NCBI GenBank assembly: GCA_964526295.1
Contig: CAZGKW010000070.1
Span: 1 to 15,225, forward strand
Origin: CAZGKW01 sp964526295
GTDB lineage: Bacteria > Planctomycetota > Phycisphaerae > FEN-1346
Reading direction: 5' to 3'
DNA: 15,225 bases
The notes beneath the pieces were generated by a model. It did no database searches. It was not told the DNA's origin and worked only from the letters and a program-made list of their open reading frames with translations. Numbering within the stretch: the stretch's first letter is position 1; the number at the start of each line of letters is the position of its first letter. This document shows, one piece after another, positions 1 through 7,293 of the stretch. The position numbers were made by a program, and so were the translations under genes.

Positions 1-2
1 CC

Positions 3-857
3 CAGGTGCGGCTCGTGGTGGGCGTCGTCAACCTCGTCGAGAAGGTCGGCGAGCTGGCGGGCGGCCGGATGCCCGAGCAGGACAGCTGGCGGTACAACAA
101 CCTCAAAAAGGAGGCGGCCGCGTACTTCTTCGACGAGAGGGCCGCGGGGGAGAAACGCGACGAAGCGGCAGCGTCCGAAGCCCCCGAGATCGTCAAGGAA
201 GGCCTCTCGGAGTACTTCATTTTCACCGTCGAGGGCAAGCAGACCGTCCGGAACGGATGGAGCCAGCGGATGGTCTCGTTCAAGGCCGAGGGCGTCCCCT
301 TCGAGGTCCTCTACCGCTACCGGCCGCACCAGTACGGCGACCGGCCGGTCCGGTTCTTCATTCTGGCCAACGACCGGGAGCACGAGTTGGGCGCTTCGCC
401 CCTTCCGGACGGTGTCATCCGCGTCTTCCGCCGGGGCGACCGCGACGGCCTGGCGTACTACACGACGCAATCGACGAAATACATCCCGATACGAGAGAAG
501 ATCGAGCTGAACGTCGGGACGGACGCCAGAATCGTCTATGAGCGGAGCGTCCTGGACGTCGAGCGGTCGGGGTTCATCTTCGATCATTCGCCGCCGCGCG
601 TCGTCGGCTGGAACGAGCTTCGCAAGTGGCAGGAAGAGGTCCGCAACTACCGCGCCAAACCGATCACCCTGGAGGTCCGCCACGTCCTGCCTGGGCACGT
701 CGAATTTGCGATGGAGGACTCGCCCACCCTCTTCGACTACCACACCGTCGAGTATACGGTGACGGTGCCGGCACGCCAGACGCGGCGGTGGCTCTCGGAA
801 GGCATGTTCCGCCTGGGGCGGAACCAGAAGCAGGACCGCGTCGTCCTCAGGGAGTGA
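3..857 (+). CDS. DUF4139-type domain protein, 3' portion (5' end outside window)
   Basis: The reading frame is open to the left edge. A GTG at 6 lies inside what looks like a continuing domain (QVRLVVGVVNLVEKV), so I treat the gene as 5'-truncated by the window and not as starting there. The segment LPDGVIRVFRR, followed by alternating beta-strand-like stretches and a final VEYTVTVPA, resembles the C-terminal DUF4139 domain. That domain is a beta-rich module of uncharacterised proteins, often secreted or envelope-associated. No signal peptide can be judged because the N-terminus is missing, and the visible part has no membrane segment. The next gene is on the same strand 125 bases away but has its own promoter, so the two are probably separate units. 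The domain call rests on remembered family pattern; the biochemical role is unknown. Confidence 0.6.
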   Translation, partial: QVRLVVGVVNLVEKVGELAGGRMPEQDSWRYNNLKKEAAAYFFDERAAGEKRDEAAASEAPEIVKEGLSEYFIFTVEGKQTVRNGWSQRMVSFKAEGVPFEVLYRYRPHQYGDRPVRFFILANDREHELGASPLPDGVIRVFRRGDRDGLAYYTTQSTKYIPIREKIELNVGTDARIVYERSVLDVERSGFIFDHSPPRVVGWNELRKWQEEVRNYRAKPITLEVRHVLPGHVEFAMEDSPTLFDYHTVEYTVTVPARQTRRWLSEGMFRLGRNQKQDRVVLRE

Positions 858-900
858 CGGCGGTAGCGTCGCCTGCTCCGCACGGTCGCCCGGAAGTCCG

Positions 901-930
901 TTGGCACGGCCGCTCGCCCCGCGGTATACT
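901..930 (+). promoter_or_regulatory. sigma70-type promoter for the sugar cluster
   Basis: TTGGCA (901-906, 5 of 6 to the -35 consensus), an 18-base spacer and TATACT (925-930, 5 of 6 to the -10 consensus). It lies about 50 bases upstream of the Tat-oxidoreductase start. This is the best promoter match before the four-gene plus-strand cluster. Confidence 0.6.
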
Positions 931-982
931 CCCCCCGTCGCCGAGGCCGGCCGGTCAGCCGGCCCGCTGAGGGGGACCCATC

Positions 983-2245
983 ATGCCCCGCGAGAACCGC
1001 CGCCGGTTCCTGAAGCGAGCCGCCGCCGCCGTTGCCGCCTCAGTCGCCGCCCCGGTGATCGTCCGCTCGTCCGCTCTCGGCGCGGGCGGGGCCGTCCCGC
1101 CCAGCGAACGCATCAACATGGGCGCGATCGGCATCGGCGGACGGGGACGGTACGTCATGGGGGCGTTCCTCCGCAGCCCCGACGTCCGGATGCTCGCCGT
1201 CTGCGACGTCCGCCGCGAACGTCGCGAGCGGGCGAAGGCACAGGTCGACGGGCACTACGGGGACACGGACTGCGCGGCGTACGTCGACCTCAACGAGCTC
1301 CTCTCGCGCGACGACGTCGACGCCGTCATGGTCGCCACGGGCGCGAACTGGCACGCCCTGGCGTCGGTCCTGGCGGCCAAGGCCGGCAAGGACGTCTACA
1401 GTGAGAAGCCGGGGGCCCGCACCGTCGCCGAGGGCCGGGCCCTTGTCGAGGCGGTCAGCCGCTACGGCCGCGTGTACCAGTGCGGCACCCAGCGGCGGAG
1501 CATCATCCGGTTCCGCCTGGCGGCGGACCTGGCCCGGACCGGGCGGCTGGGCGACCTGAAGACGCTCCGGGCCGAGGCGGCCGGACGCGTCTCCGTGCCC
1601 GGCGCTTTCACCCACCCGCCCGAGGCCCAGCCGCCGCGCGACGTCCTCGACTGGGACCGGTGGCTCGGGCCCGCGCCCTGGCGGCCGTACAACCCGAAGT
1701 GGCTCGGCGGATGGAAGCGGCACCGCGACTTCCAGGGCGGGTCCATCTCCGAGTGGTGCAGCCACACGATCGACCTGTGCCAGATGGCACTCGGGGCCGA
1801 CGACACCTCGCCCGTCCACTACGAGTACATCGGCGACGAGGGCGACCGCATCCGGTGCCGGTACGCCAATGGCGTGGACCTCGTCATCCAGGACGGCAAG
1901 TGGCCGCTGCACGTCAAGTTCGAGGGCACCGAGGGGTGGGCATACGTGGACGACGACGGGCGGATCGACGCCGAGCCGCGGTCGCTCCTCGGCGGCAGGA
2001 ACTTCGGCAAGGGCTACCCGGCCGAGGGGCACGTCGGGGCGTTCCTCGATGCGGTGAAGTCGCGCCGGCGGACGATCTCGCACGCCGAGGCGTCGCACCG
2101 GTCGATGACGGCGTGCCACTGCGCGAACGTCTGCCTGCTGCTCGGCCGGCCGGTCGAGTGGGACCCGAAGGCCGAGCGGTTCGTCGACGACCCGGAGGCC
2201 GACCGCTACCTGGCCCGTGCGATGCGCCCGCCCTGGCGGGTCTAG
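983..2245 (+). CDS. Tat-exported Gfo/Idh/MocA-family oxidoreductase
   Basis: A 420-residue NAD(P)-dependent oxidoreductase of the Gfo/Idh/MocA superfamily, probably acting on a sugar, polyol or glycoside. Residues 5-11 (NRRRFLK) form a twin-arginine motif, followed by an Ala/Val-rich hydrophobic stretch to about residue 35, which indicates Tat export of the folded, cofactor-loaded enzyme. The Rossmann glycine motif is at 47-54 (GAIGIGGR). The catalytic-lysine motif EKP is at 141-143. The SEWCSHTIDLCQ segment (256-267) carries the usual His261/Asp264 pair. Length fits the family. A GAGGGGG Shine-Dalgarno lies 7 to 8 bases before the ATG, and a good promoter is just upstream. It heads a cluster with a cupin, a TIM barrel and a second family member. 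Substrate unknown; family call confident. Confidence 0.9.
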   Translation: MPRENRRRFLKRAAAAVAASVAAPVIVRSSALGAGGAVPPSERINMGAIGIGGRGRYVMGAFLRSPDVRMLAVCDVRRERRERAKAQVDGHYGDTDCAAYVDLNELLSRDDVDAVMVATGANWHALASVLAAKAGKDVYSEKPGARTVAEGRALVEAVSRYGRVYQCGTQRRSIIRFRLAADLARTGRLGDLKTLRAEAAGRVSVPGAFTHPPEAQPPRDVLDWDRWLGPAPWRPYNPKWLGGWKRHRDFQGGSISEWCSHTIDLCQMALGADDTSPVHYEYIGDEGDRIRCRYANGVDLVIQDGKWPLHVKFEGTEGWAYVDDDGRIDAEPRSLLGGRNFGKGYPAEGHVGAFLDAVKSRRRTISHAEASHRSMTACHCANVCLLLGRPVEWDPKAERFVDDPEADRYLARAMRPPWRV

Positions 2246-2276
2246 AGCAACTTCTGCGGACCTTGTCAGCATTCGG

Positions 2277-2302
2277 CGCGGCGGGTCTTCGTGCCCGCCG
2301 CG
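2277..2302 (+). other. perfect 9-bp inverted repeat (hairpin) between cluster genes 1 and 2
   Basis: CGCGGCGGG (2277-2285) and CCCGCCGCG (2294-2302) are exact reverse complements around an 8-base loop, TCTTCGTG. There is no T-run after it, so it is not a classical intrinsic terminator. In mRNA it could shield the upstream gene's 3' end or cause partial attenuation. It starts 31 bases after the oxidoreductase stop and ends 37 bases before the cupin ATG. Confidence 0.5.
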
Positions 2303-2339
2303 GCAGGCGACAGGCCGCGGCCAGCCGAGGAGACCATCG

Positions 2340-3593
2340 ATGCCGACCGAAAGCGTCGAGACGTTCCTCGACCGGGCCCTGGAAGCGGGCGGCGGCATCC
2401 TGCGGCTGGCCCCCGCCTGGGTGCCGCGGGCGTTCCTGACGCCGGGCCTTCGCCTGAAGCTCCACCCGGACGACGTCTACGCCCTGGGGATGGACCGCGG
2501 GGGGATCGACGAGCGGTGGTTCGCCTCGACGACGCCGGCGGCCAACCCCGGCGCCCCCGAGGACGAGGGCCTGAGCTACGTCGTTTTCGAGGGCGAGCGG
2601 CGGCTCCTTCGTGACGCGGTCGAGGCACGCGGGCCGGCGCTGGTCGGCCCGGCCACGTGGGAGACGTACGGCCGGTGGCCGGTCTATTCGAAATTTTTCG
2701 ATAATCTGGGGCCCATTCCCCATCACATGCACCTGAGCGCCGAGCAGGCCGCCCTCGTCGGCCTCGACGGCAAGCCCGAGTCCTACTATTTCCCGCCCCA
2801 GCTCAACGCCGTGGAGAACCACTTCCCGCACACCTACTTCGGCCTGGAGCCCGGCACGACCCGCGACGACGTCATCCGGTGCCTGGAGCGGTGGAACCGC
2901 GGCGACAACCGCATCCTGGACCACTCCCGGGCCTACCGCCTGCGGCCCGGCACGGGATGGTACGTCCCGGTGCGGACGCTCCACGCCCCCGGGTCGCTCG
3001 TCACGTACGAGCCGCAGTGGGGCAGCGACGTCTTCGCCATGTACCAGTCGCTGGTCGAGGGCCGGCCCGTGCCGCGTGACCTGCTGGTCGTCAACGTTCC
3101 GCCCGAAAAGCACTACGACCTGGATTACCTGGCCGACATGCTCGACTACGAGGAGAACTGCGACCCGCGGTTCCGGGCCAACCATCACCTCAAGCCCGTC
3201 CGGGTCGCCGACACCGCCGACGAGGCGTGCGTCGACCGGTGGGTCTGCTACGGCCCGGCGGGCGCCGCCGACCTCTTCACGGCGAAGGAGCTGACGCTCG
3301 AGCCGGGCACGAAGATCACGGTCGTCGACAACGGGGCGTACGGCCTGATCGTGACGCAGGGGCACGGGCGGATCGGACCGCTCACGCTAGACTGCCCGGC
3401 GACGATCCGCTACGGCGAGATGACCGAGGACGAGGTGTTCGTCTCGCACGAGGCGGCCCGAGAAGGCGTCGCCTTCGAGAACCCCAGTCCGTGCGAGCCG
3501 CTGGTCGTCCTGCGGTACTTCGGCCCGGGGACGAACCCCGACGCACCGCGCGTCGGCGAGGCGGGAACGCGAGGCGGAAGGAGGCGGCGATGA
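2340..3593 (+). CDS. cupin-fold protein resembling type I mannose-6-phosphate isomerase
   Basis: 417 residues from the ATG at 2340, chosen because a GAGGAGA ribosome site sits just upstream; a longer frame exists but begins inside the preceding gene. The first cupin shows metal-ligand candidates in PMI order: HHMH (His129, His131), Glu147 in KPESYY, His161/His164 in HFPHTYFG, and His215 in TLHAPG. TYEPQWGSDVF follows, much like the PMI segment that ends in E-x-Q-x-x-SD. A second beta-rich domain fills about 310-395. Such proteins bind Zn2+ or Fe2+ and usually isomerise sugars or sugar phosphates. The C-terminus is Arg/Gly-rich, and its stop overlaps the next start by 4 bases (ATGA), suggesting translational coupling. 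The fold is well supported; the substrate is unknown and true PMI activity is not assured. Confidence 0.75.
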   Translation: MPTESVETFLDRALEAGGGILRLAPAWVPRAFLTPGLRLKLHPDDVYALGMDRGGIDERWFASTTPAANPGAPEDEGLSYVVFEGERRLLRDAVEARGPALVGPATWETYGRWPVYSKFFDNLGPIPHHMHLSAEQAALVGLDGKPESYYFPPQLNAVENHFPHTYFGLEPGTTRDDVIRCLERWNRGDNRILDHSRAYRLRPGTGWYVPVRTLHAPGSLVTYEPQWGSDVFAMYQSLVEGRPVPRDLLVVNVPPEKHYDLDYLADMLDYEENCDPRFRANHHLKPVRVADTADEACVDRWVCYGPAGAADLFTAKELTLEPGTKITVVDNGAYGLIVTQGHGRIGPLTLDCPATIRYGEMTEDEVFVSHEAAREGVAFENPSPCEPLVVLRYFGPGTNPDAPRVGEAGTRGGRRRR

Positions 3594-4486
3594 AACGCAT
3601 CTCGATCGGTAGTTGGGCCTATTCGATCGGCCCCTACGCCGAGGGCCCCGTCCCGTGGGACGAGGTGGTGGCGAACCTGGCCCGGCTGGGGTTCGACGGG
3701 GTCGAGCTGGGCGGCTTCGCCCCGCACCCGAACCCCGACGATCTGCCGGGCGCCGACGACCGGGCACGCGTCCGGGAGGGCCTCGCCGAGGCGGGGCTCG
3801 CCTTCTCCGGCCTGGCGGCGAACCTGTGGGACCAGCACCTGATCGACACCGACGATCCCGAGCCGTACATCGAGCGGTTCCGGCAGAACGTCCGGTTCGC
3901 GGCCGACCTGGGCATCCCCGGCATCCGCGTCGACACGGTCCAGCCGCCCACCGTCTTCGAGAGCGTTGACGAGAAAACGGCCCGGCGGCGGGTCGTCGAG
4001 ACGTGGCGGCGATGCGCGGCCGAGGCCGCCGACGCGGGGCCCTACGTCACGTGGGAGTTCGAGCCGGGCTTCGCCTTCAACAAGCCGTCCGACATCCAGC
4101 GGATCGTCGACGAGGTGGACCACCAGGCGTTCGGCGTGCTCCTCGACACGTGCCACGCCCACATGGTGGCGGCCGAGGCGGCACGCCAGCCGGGCGAGCC
4201 GGAGACGCTCCGCGGCGGGGCCGTCGAGCTGGTCGAGCGGCTCGCCGGGAAGATCAATCATATTCATGTCATCGATAGCGACGGCACGCTCCACGACGAC
4301 CAGACGAGCACCCACGCCCCGTTCGGCGAGGGGCTCATCGACTGGGACGCCATGGTCCCGGCCCTGAATGCCGCCGGCGTCCCGCACGACTGGTGGACGA
4401 TCGACCTCTGTTTCTGGCCCGACGCCTGGGCCGTCACGGAGCGGTGCAAGGCGTTCGCCGACGACCTGAACGCGAAGTACGGCTGA
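3590..4486 (+). CDS. xylose isomerase-like TIM-barrel sugar (phosphate) isomerase/epimerase
   Basis: 298 residues, starting at the ATG of the ATGA overlap with the cupin gene. GGAGGCGG just upstream supports this start over the much longer open frame. The sequence follows the AP-endonuclease-2/xylose-isomerase-like TIM-barrel pattern: IGSWAYSIG on strand 1, LGFDGVELGGF on strand 2, VTWEFEPG with Glu156/Glu158, VLLDTCHAHM with Asp186 and His189, INHIHVID with His224/His226, APFGEGLIDW with Glu248, and WTIDLCFWPDAW on the last strand. These are the usual divalent-metal and substrate residues, with Asp272 where many family members carry a final Glu. No signal peptide, so cytosolic. Relatives are ketose epimerases, inosose dehydratase/isomerases and 3-keto-glycoside-processing enzymes. 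The substrate is undefined; the neighbouring oxidoreductases favour a keto-sugar or inosose role. Confidence 0.83.
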   Translation: MKRISIGSWAYSIGPYAEGPVPWDEVVANLARLGFDGVELGGFAPHPNPDDLPGADDRARVREGLAEAGLAFSGLAANLWDQHLIDTDDPEPYIERFRQNVRFAADLGIPGIRVDTVQPPTVFESVDEKTARRRVVETWRRCAAEAADAGPYVTWEFEPGFAFNKPSDIQRIVDEVDHQAFGVLLDTCHAHMVAAEAARQPGEPETLRGGAVELVERLAGKINHIHVIDSDGTLHDDQTSTHAPFGEGLIDWDAMVPALNAAGVPHDWWTIDLCFWPDAWAVTERCKAFADDLNAKYG

Positions 4487-4533
4487 GGGCCTCTTCATGA
4501 CATCGCTCTCCCCTGGCGGGAGCGGGGTGCCTG

Positions 4534-4592
4534 CCCGCCGAAGCCGCTCCGTCGCCATAGCTATGGAGCGTCGGCGACTTGGCGCAGGCGGG
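4534..4592. repeat. REP-like palindromic intergenic element
   Basis: Between the TIM-barrel and oxidoreductase genes, a nested imperfect inverted repeat is centred on the perfect 12-base palindrome CCATAGCTATGG (4555-4566). The outer arms are CCCGCC (4534-4539) and GGCGGG (4587-4592). GTCGCC and GGCGAC form a further inner pair in a slipped register. It is followed by a run of nine G (4590-4598). This layout is typical of short palindromic elements dispersed between genes. Only one copy is seen here, so repetitiveness is unproven. Confidence 0.45.
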
Positions 4593-4645
4593 GGGGGGGA
4601 TGGAAGGCAGCGGAGCAGCCCCCTGGGTCAGGAGGGAGACGGCAC

Positions 4646-5788
4646 ATGGCGACGCCGCTTCACATCGGCATGATCGGCTACGGCTTCATGGGCCGGTGCC
4701 ACTCGAGCGCCTGGTCCCGCGTGGGCCGATTCTTCGACCTGCCCTACGAGCCCGTCCTGCGGGCCGTCTGCGGCCGCGACGAGGCCAAGGTCAAGGCTTT
4801 CGCCGAGCGGTGGGGCTACGCCTCGTTCGAGACCGACTGGCAGCGGCTCGTCGAGCGGCCCGACGTCGATGCGGTCGATGTCTGCGTGCCGAACCGCCTG
4901 CACCGCGAGATCGCGATCGCCGCGGCCGAGGCGGGCAAGACCGTCCTCTGCGAGAAGCCCCTCGCGCCGAGCCCGGCCGACGGCCAGGCCATGGTCGAGG
5001 CCGTCGAGAAGGCCGGCGTCTCCAACATGGTATGGTACAACTACCGCCGCATCCCGGCCGTGACGCTCGCCAAGCAGCTCGTCGAGGAGCGGCGCCTGGG
5101 CCGCGTCTTCCATTACCGGGCGAACTTCCTCCAGGACTGGACCATCTCGCCGGACCTGCCCCAGGGCGGGCCGGCCCTCTGGCGGCTCGACGTCCACGTG
5201 GCCGGCAGCGGCGTCACGGGCGACCTCCTCGCCCACTGCCTCGACACCGCCACGTGGCTGAACGGCCCCATCAAACGCGTCACGGCCATGACCGAGACGT
5301 TCATCAAGGAGCGGCCGCACGCCGTCAAGGGCGGGGTCGAACCGGTCGGCATCGACGACGCGTCGGCGGTCCTGGCGCGGTTCGCCAACGGGTCGCTGGG
5401 CCTGTTTGAGGCGACCCGCTACGCCCGCGGCCATAAGGCCCTCTATACCTTCGAGATCAACGGCGAGCACGCTTCGATCGCGTGGAACCTGGAGGACCTT
5501 CACCGACTCGCCTGGTTCGACCACGGCGACGATTCGGCGGTCCGCGGCTGGCGGTCCATCCACGTCTCCGACGGCGACATGCCCTACATGGACAAGTGGT
5601 GGGTGCCGGGCCTTCAGATCGGCTACGAGCATTCGTTCGTGCACGCGGCGGCGGACTTCCTGGCGGGCCTGGACTCGGGCGAGCCGGCCCGGCCGACGTT
5701 CCGCGACGCCTTGGCGACCGACCGGGTGTGCGCGGCGATCCTGGCCTCGGCCGCCACGGGCGCGTGGCAGGACGTCGCGGCCGGGTAG
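4646..5788 (+). CDS. cytosolic Gfo/Idh/MocA-family oxidoreductase
   Basis: 380 residues with a GGAGGGA ribosome site 8 bases before the ATG. The N-terminus goes straight into the Rossmann fold with GYGFMG (11-16), so unlike the first gene of the cluster it has no export signal. CEKPLAP (102-108) holds the catalytic-lysine motif (Lys104). TGDLLAHCLD (191-200) gives the usual Asp193/His197 pair. NYRR (132-135) begins the C-terminal beta-sheet domain. The overall pattern resembles inositol 2-dehydrogenase and related sugar dehydrogenases. It lies 159 bases after the TIM-barrel gene, separated by the palindromic element, and ends at a terminator-like stem. It probably makes or reduces the keto intermediate handled by the TIM-barrel and cupin proteins. 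Family call confident, substrate unknown. Confidence 0.88.
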   Translation: MATPLHIGMIGYGFMGRCHSSAWSRVGRFFDLPYEPVLRAVCGRDEAKVKAFAERWGYASFETDWQRLVERPDVDAVDVCVPNRLHREIAIAAAEAGKTVLCEKPLAPSPADGQAMVEAVEKAGVSNMVWYNYRRIPAVTLAKQLVEERRLGRVFHYRANFLQDWTISPDLPQGGPALWRLDVHVAGSGVTGDLLAHCLDTATWLNGPIKRVTAMTETFIKERPHAVKGGVEPVGIDDASAVLARFANGSLGLFEATRYARGHKALYTFEINGEHASIAWNLEDLHRLAWFDHGDDSAVRGWRSIHVSDGDMPYMDKWWVPGLQIGYEHSFVHAAADFLAGLDSGEPARPTFRDALATDRVCAAILASAATGAWQDVAAG

Positions 5789-5793
5789 GTCTT

Positions 5794-5813
5794 GGGCGGA
5801 CGCCGCCCCGTTT
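5794..5813 (+). terminator. intrinsic terminator-like stem after the sugar cluster
   Basis: GGGCGG (5794-5799), loop ACG, CCGCCC (5803-5808), then CG and TTT. The stem is perfect but the T-tract is short. It starts 6 bases after the oxidoreductase stop, the expected place for the end of the cluster transcript. Confidence 0.45.
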
Positions 5814-5944
5814 CACCGCGTGCGGCGCCCGAGCATCAGGCCGCCGAGCGCGGCGAGGACCACCATCGCAAGCGTCGCCGGCAGTGATGCGAAGCAAGCG
5901 CCGCAAGCGCCTTTCCGATAGCAGCCAGCGGCCGTTGCCGCCCG
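5813..5944 (-). pseudogene. orphan C-terminal sorting-tail-like reading frame (possible gene remnant)
   Basis: On the minus strand a frame ends in SLPATLAMVVLAALGGLML followed by GRRTR. That is a hydrophobic helix plus a basic stop-transfer end, as in PEP-CTERM or Cys-containing (MYXO-CTERM-like) surface-sorting tails; two Cys in GACGACF precede it. Codon third positions in the tail are almost all G or C, as in real genes nearby. However, no convincing start or ribosome site lies upstream, and the frame runs back into the start of the divergent reductase-like gene. The left limit is the stop codon; the right limit is approximate. It may be a decayed gene end, a very small membrane protein, or chance. 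Confidence 0.25.
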
Positions 5945-6086
5945 CAGGACGCGCCAGAGGCCCTGGTCAATCGCTCCAGGCTCTCGCACCTTTGAACGGA
6001 GAAATCGCTTGATGATCCTGCGACGGCAGATCGGATTCTCGAACGACGGACGGCGATCACGGCCGAGGGACGGATAGAAGGCCCGG

Positions 6087-7058
6087 GTGGAGGGGGCATT
6101 GGTTACCCACAACAGCATGTCCACGGGCGCCGCTTCGACGTACCGCTCTGAATTCCCCGCATGGAACAGGCTGACGATCGGCTCGTCCCACCTGGGCTCG
6201 AGTTTTGATCGGACGGACGAGCACGTGCGATTGGTCCGCGCCGCGATGGACCTTGGCCTGCCGATTCACACGAGCCGCTGCTACGGTCACGGCCAATCGC
6301 TCAACATCCTCAAGTTGGCGTTCCGGGAGGCCCCGTCGCGGATTCCCCCGGTGATGGCCAAGATCTACTGCTACAACGCAACGCAAATCCGGCTGGACGT
6401 CGAGGAGGTCCTGGAGCGCCTGAGGCTGGACCGGTTGCCCATCGGCCAGTTGGCCAAGAACGACCACCGCTCGCGCGAGATCGTGGACGACGTACTCGCC
6501 CAGGGGCCGATGTTCGAGGCGCTCTGCGAACTGCGGCAAAGGGGCACCGTCGGGCACTGGACGTTCGAGGTATTCCAGAAATACACGCACGACGCAGTCA
6601 AAGCGCTGGAAAACGACCTCTTCGATTCGGTCGGCCTCTATTTCAGCGCGATCGAACGTGAATCGGACCAGACCACGTGGGAGCTCATCAACAACCGACA
6701 ACTGCCGATCGTCGCGATCAGGGGACTGGCCGGAGGCCTGGTCGAACCGGCCAACGACCGCAGCGCCGGCAAGCCCGGCAAACCCCAGCGATGGGTCGAG
6801 CAGCGAAAGCAACTCGACAGCCTTTACGAACAGTCGGGCTGCATGTCATGGGCCGAGTTTTCGGTGCGGTTCCTGTTCAGCCTGCCCGCGGTACGGACCA
6901 CGATCATCGGAACGAGTAAGCCCGAACGTTTGGCGGAGAACCAGAGACTGTGCGAGCAGGCGGCCCCCCTGCCCGAGGCGATCGTGCGACAAGTACTGGA
7001 CTATCAGCACCAATGGACCGCGGGGCGCACGTTCGATCCCGATTCGCCGTATGAGTGA
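6087..7058 (+). CDS. aldo/keto reductase-fold protein with altered catalytic tetrad
   Basis: 323 residues from a GTG at 6087 with AGAAGG 5 bases upstream; the ATG at 6117 is a reasonable alternative start. The protein follows the aldo/keto reductase barrel: LTIGSSHLGSSF on strand 1, DLGLPIHTSRCYGHG on strand 2, VMAKIY with the Lys92 position, LRLDRLPIGQL, a GTVGHWTFEVFQ segment, and a C-terminal TTIIGTSKPERLAEN resembling the NADP(H) 2'-phosphate-binding region. Of the Asp/Tyr/Lys/His tetrad, Tyr66 and Lys92 are kept. The Asp position reads His61 (HTSRCYG where DTA/SxxYG is usual). The position of the catalytic His reads LAKND (about 122-126). It may be a non-classical reductase or a cofactor-binding protein. 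It stands alone about 300 bases after the sugar cluster, is less GC-rich than that cluster, and is followed by a terminator-like stem. Confidence 0.78.
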   Translation: MEGALVTHNSMSTGAASTYRSEFPAWNRLTIGSSHLGSSFDRTDEHVRLVRAAMDLGLPIHTSRCYGHGQSLNILKLAFREAPSRIPPVMAKIYCYNATQIRLDVEEVLERLRLDRLPIGQLAKNDHRSREIVDDVLAQGPMFEALCELRQRGTVGHWTFEVFQKYTHDAVKALENDLFDSVGLYFSAIERESDQTTWELINNRQLPIVAIRGLAGGLVEPANDRSAGKPGKPQRWVEQRKQLDSLYEQSGCMSWAEFSVRFLFSLPAVRTTIIGTSKPERLAENQRLCEQAAPLPEAIVRQVLDYQHQWTAGRTFDPDSPYE

Positions 7059-7270
7059 AGCCTGCCGCTTCCGGGGCGACCGCCTCGCGGGAGCCATCGA
7101 CGGGGACCCCTCCAGTGAACTACGGCACCGGCCACGTTGACGCAGGCGACCACGGATTCACACCCAACAGCGGGGGCGCGGCCGCCGCCCGAAAGAAACC
7201 CCGGCCGGACGCGGGTGCAAACGGGGGGCCGATTCTCGACTGTGTGCCGTTCGACGCGGCGGAGGCAGCG

Positions 7271-7292
7271 CCCCGACACGTCGGGGGTTTCT
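7271..7292 (+). terminator. intrinsic terminator-like stem downstream of the reductase-like gene
   Basis: CCCCGAC (7271-7277) and GTCGGGG (7280-7286) are exact reverse complements, followed by GTTTCT on the plus strand. It lies 212 bases after the reductase-like stop and directly beyond the convergent PEP-CTERM gene's stop, so it could stop plus-strand read-through. The minus-strand side has no T-tract. The 7059-7270 stretch before it shows nothing else I can support. Confidence 0.4.
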
Positions 7293-7293
7293 G

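Noticed and set aside
1040..2398. 452-residue minus-strand open frame
   Set aside because: Antisense to the well-supported Tat oxidoreductase; low-complexity Arg/Val/Pro composition, no family match, a by-product of high third-position GC.
3410..4558. 382-residue minus-strand open frame
   Set aside because: Antisense to the cupin and TIM-barrel genes, which have clear motifs and ribosome sites; no recognisable domain.
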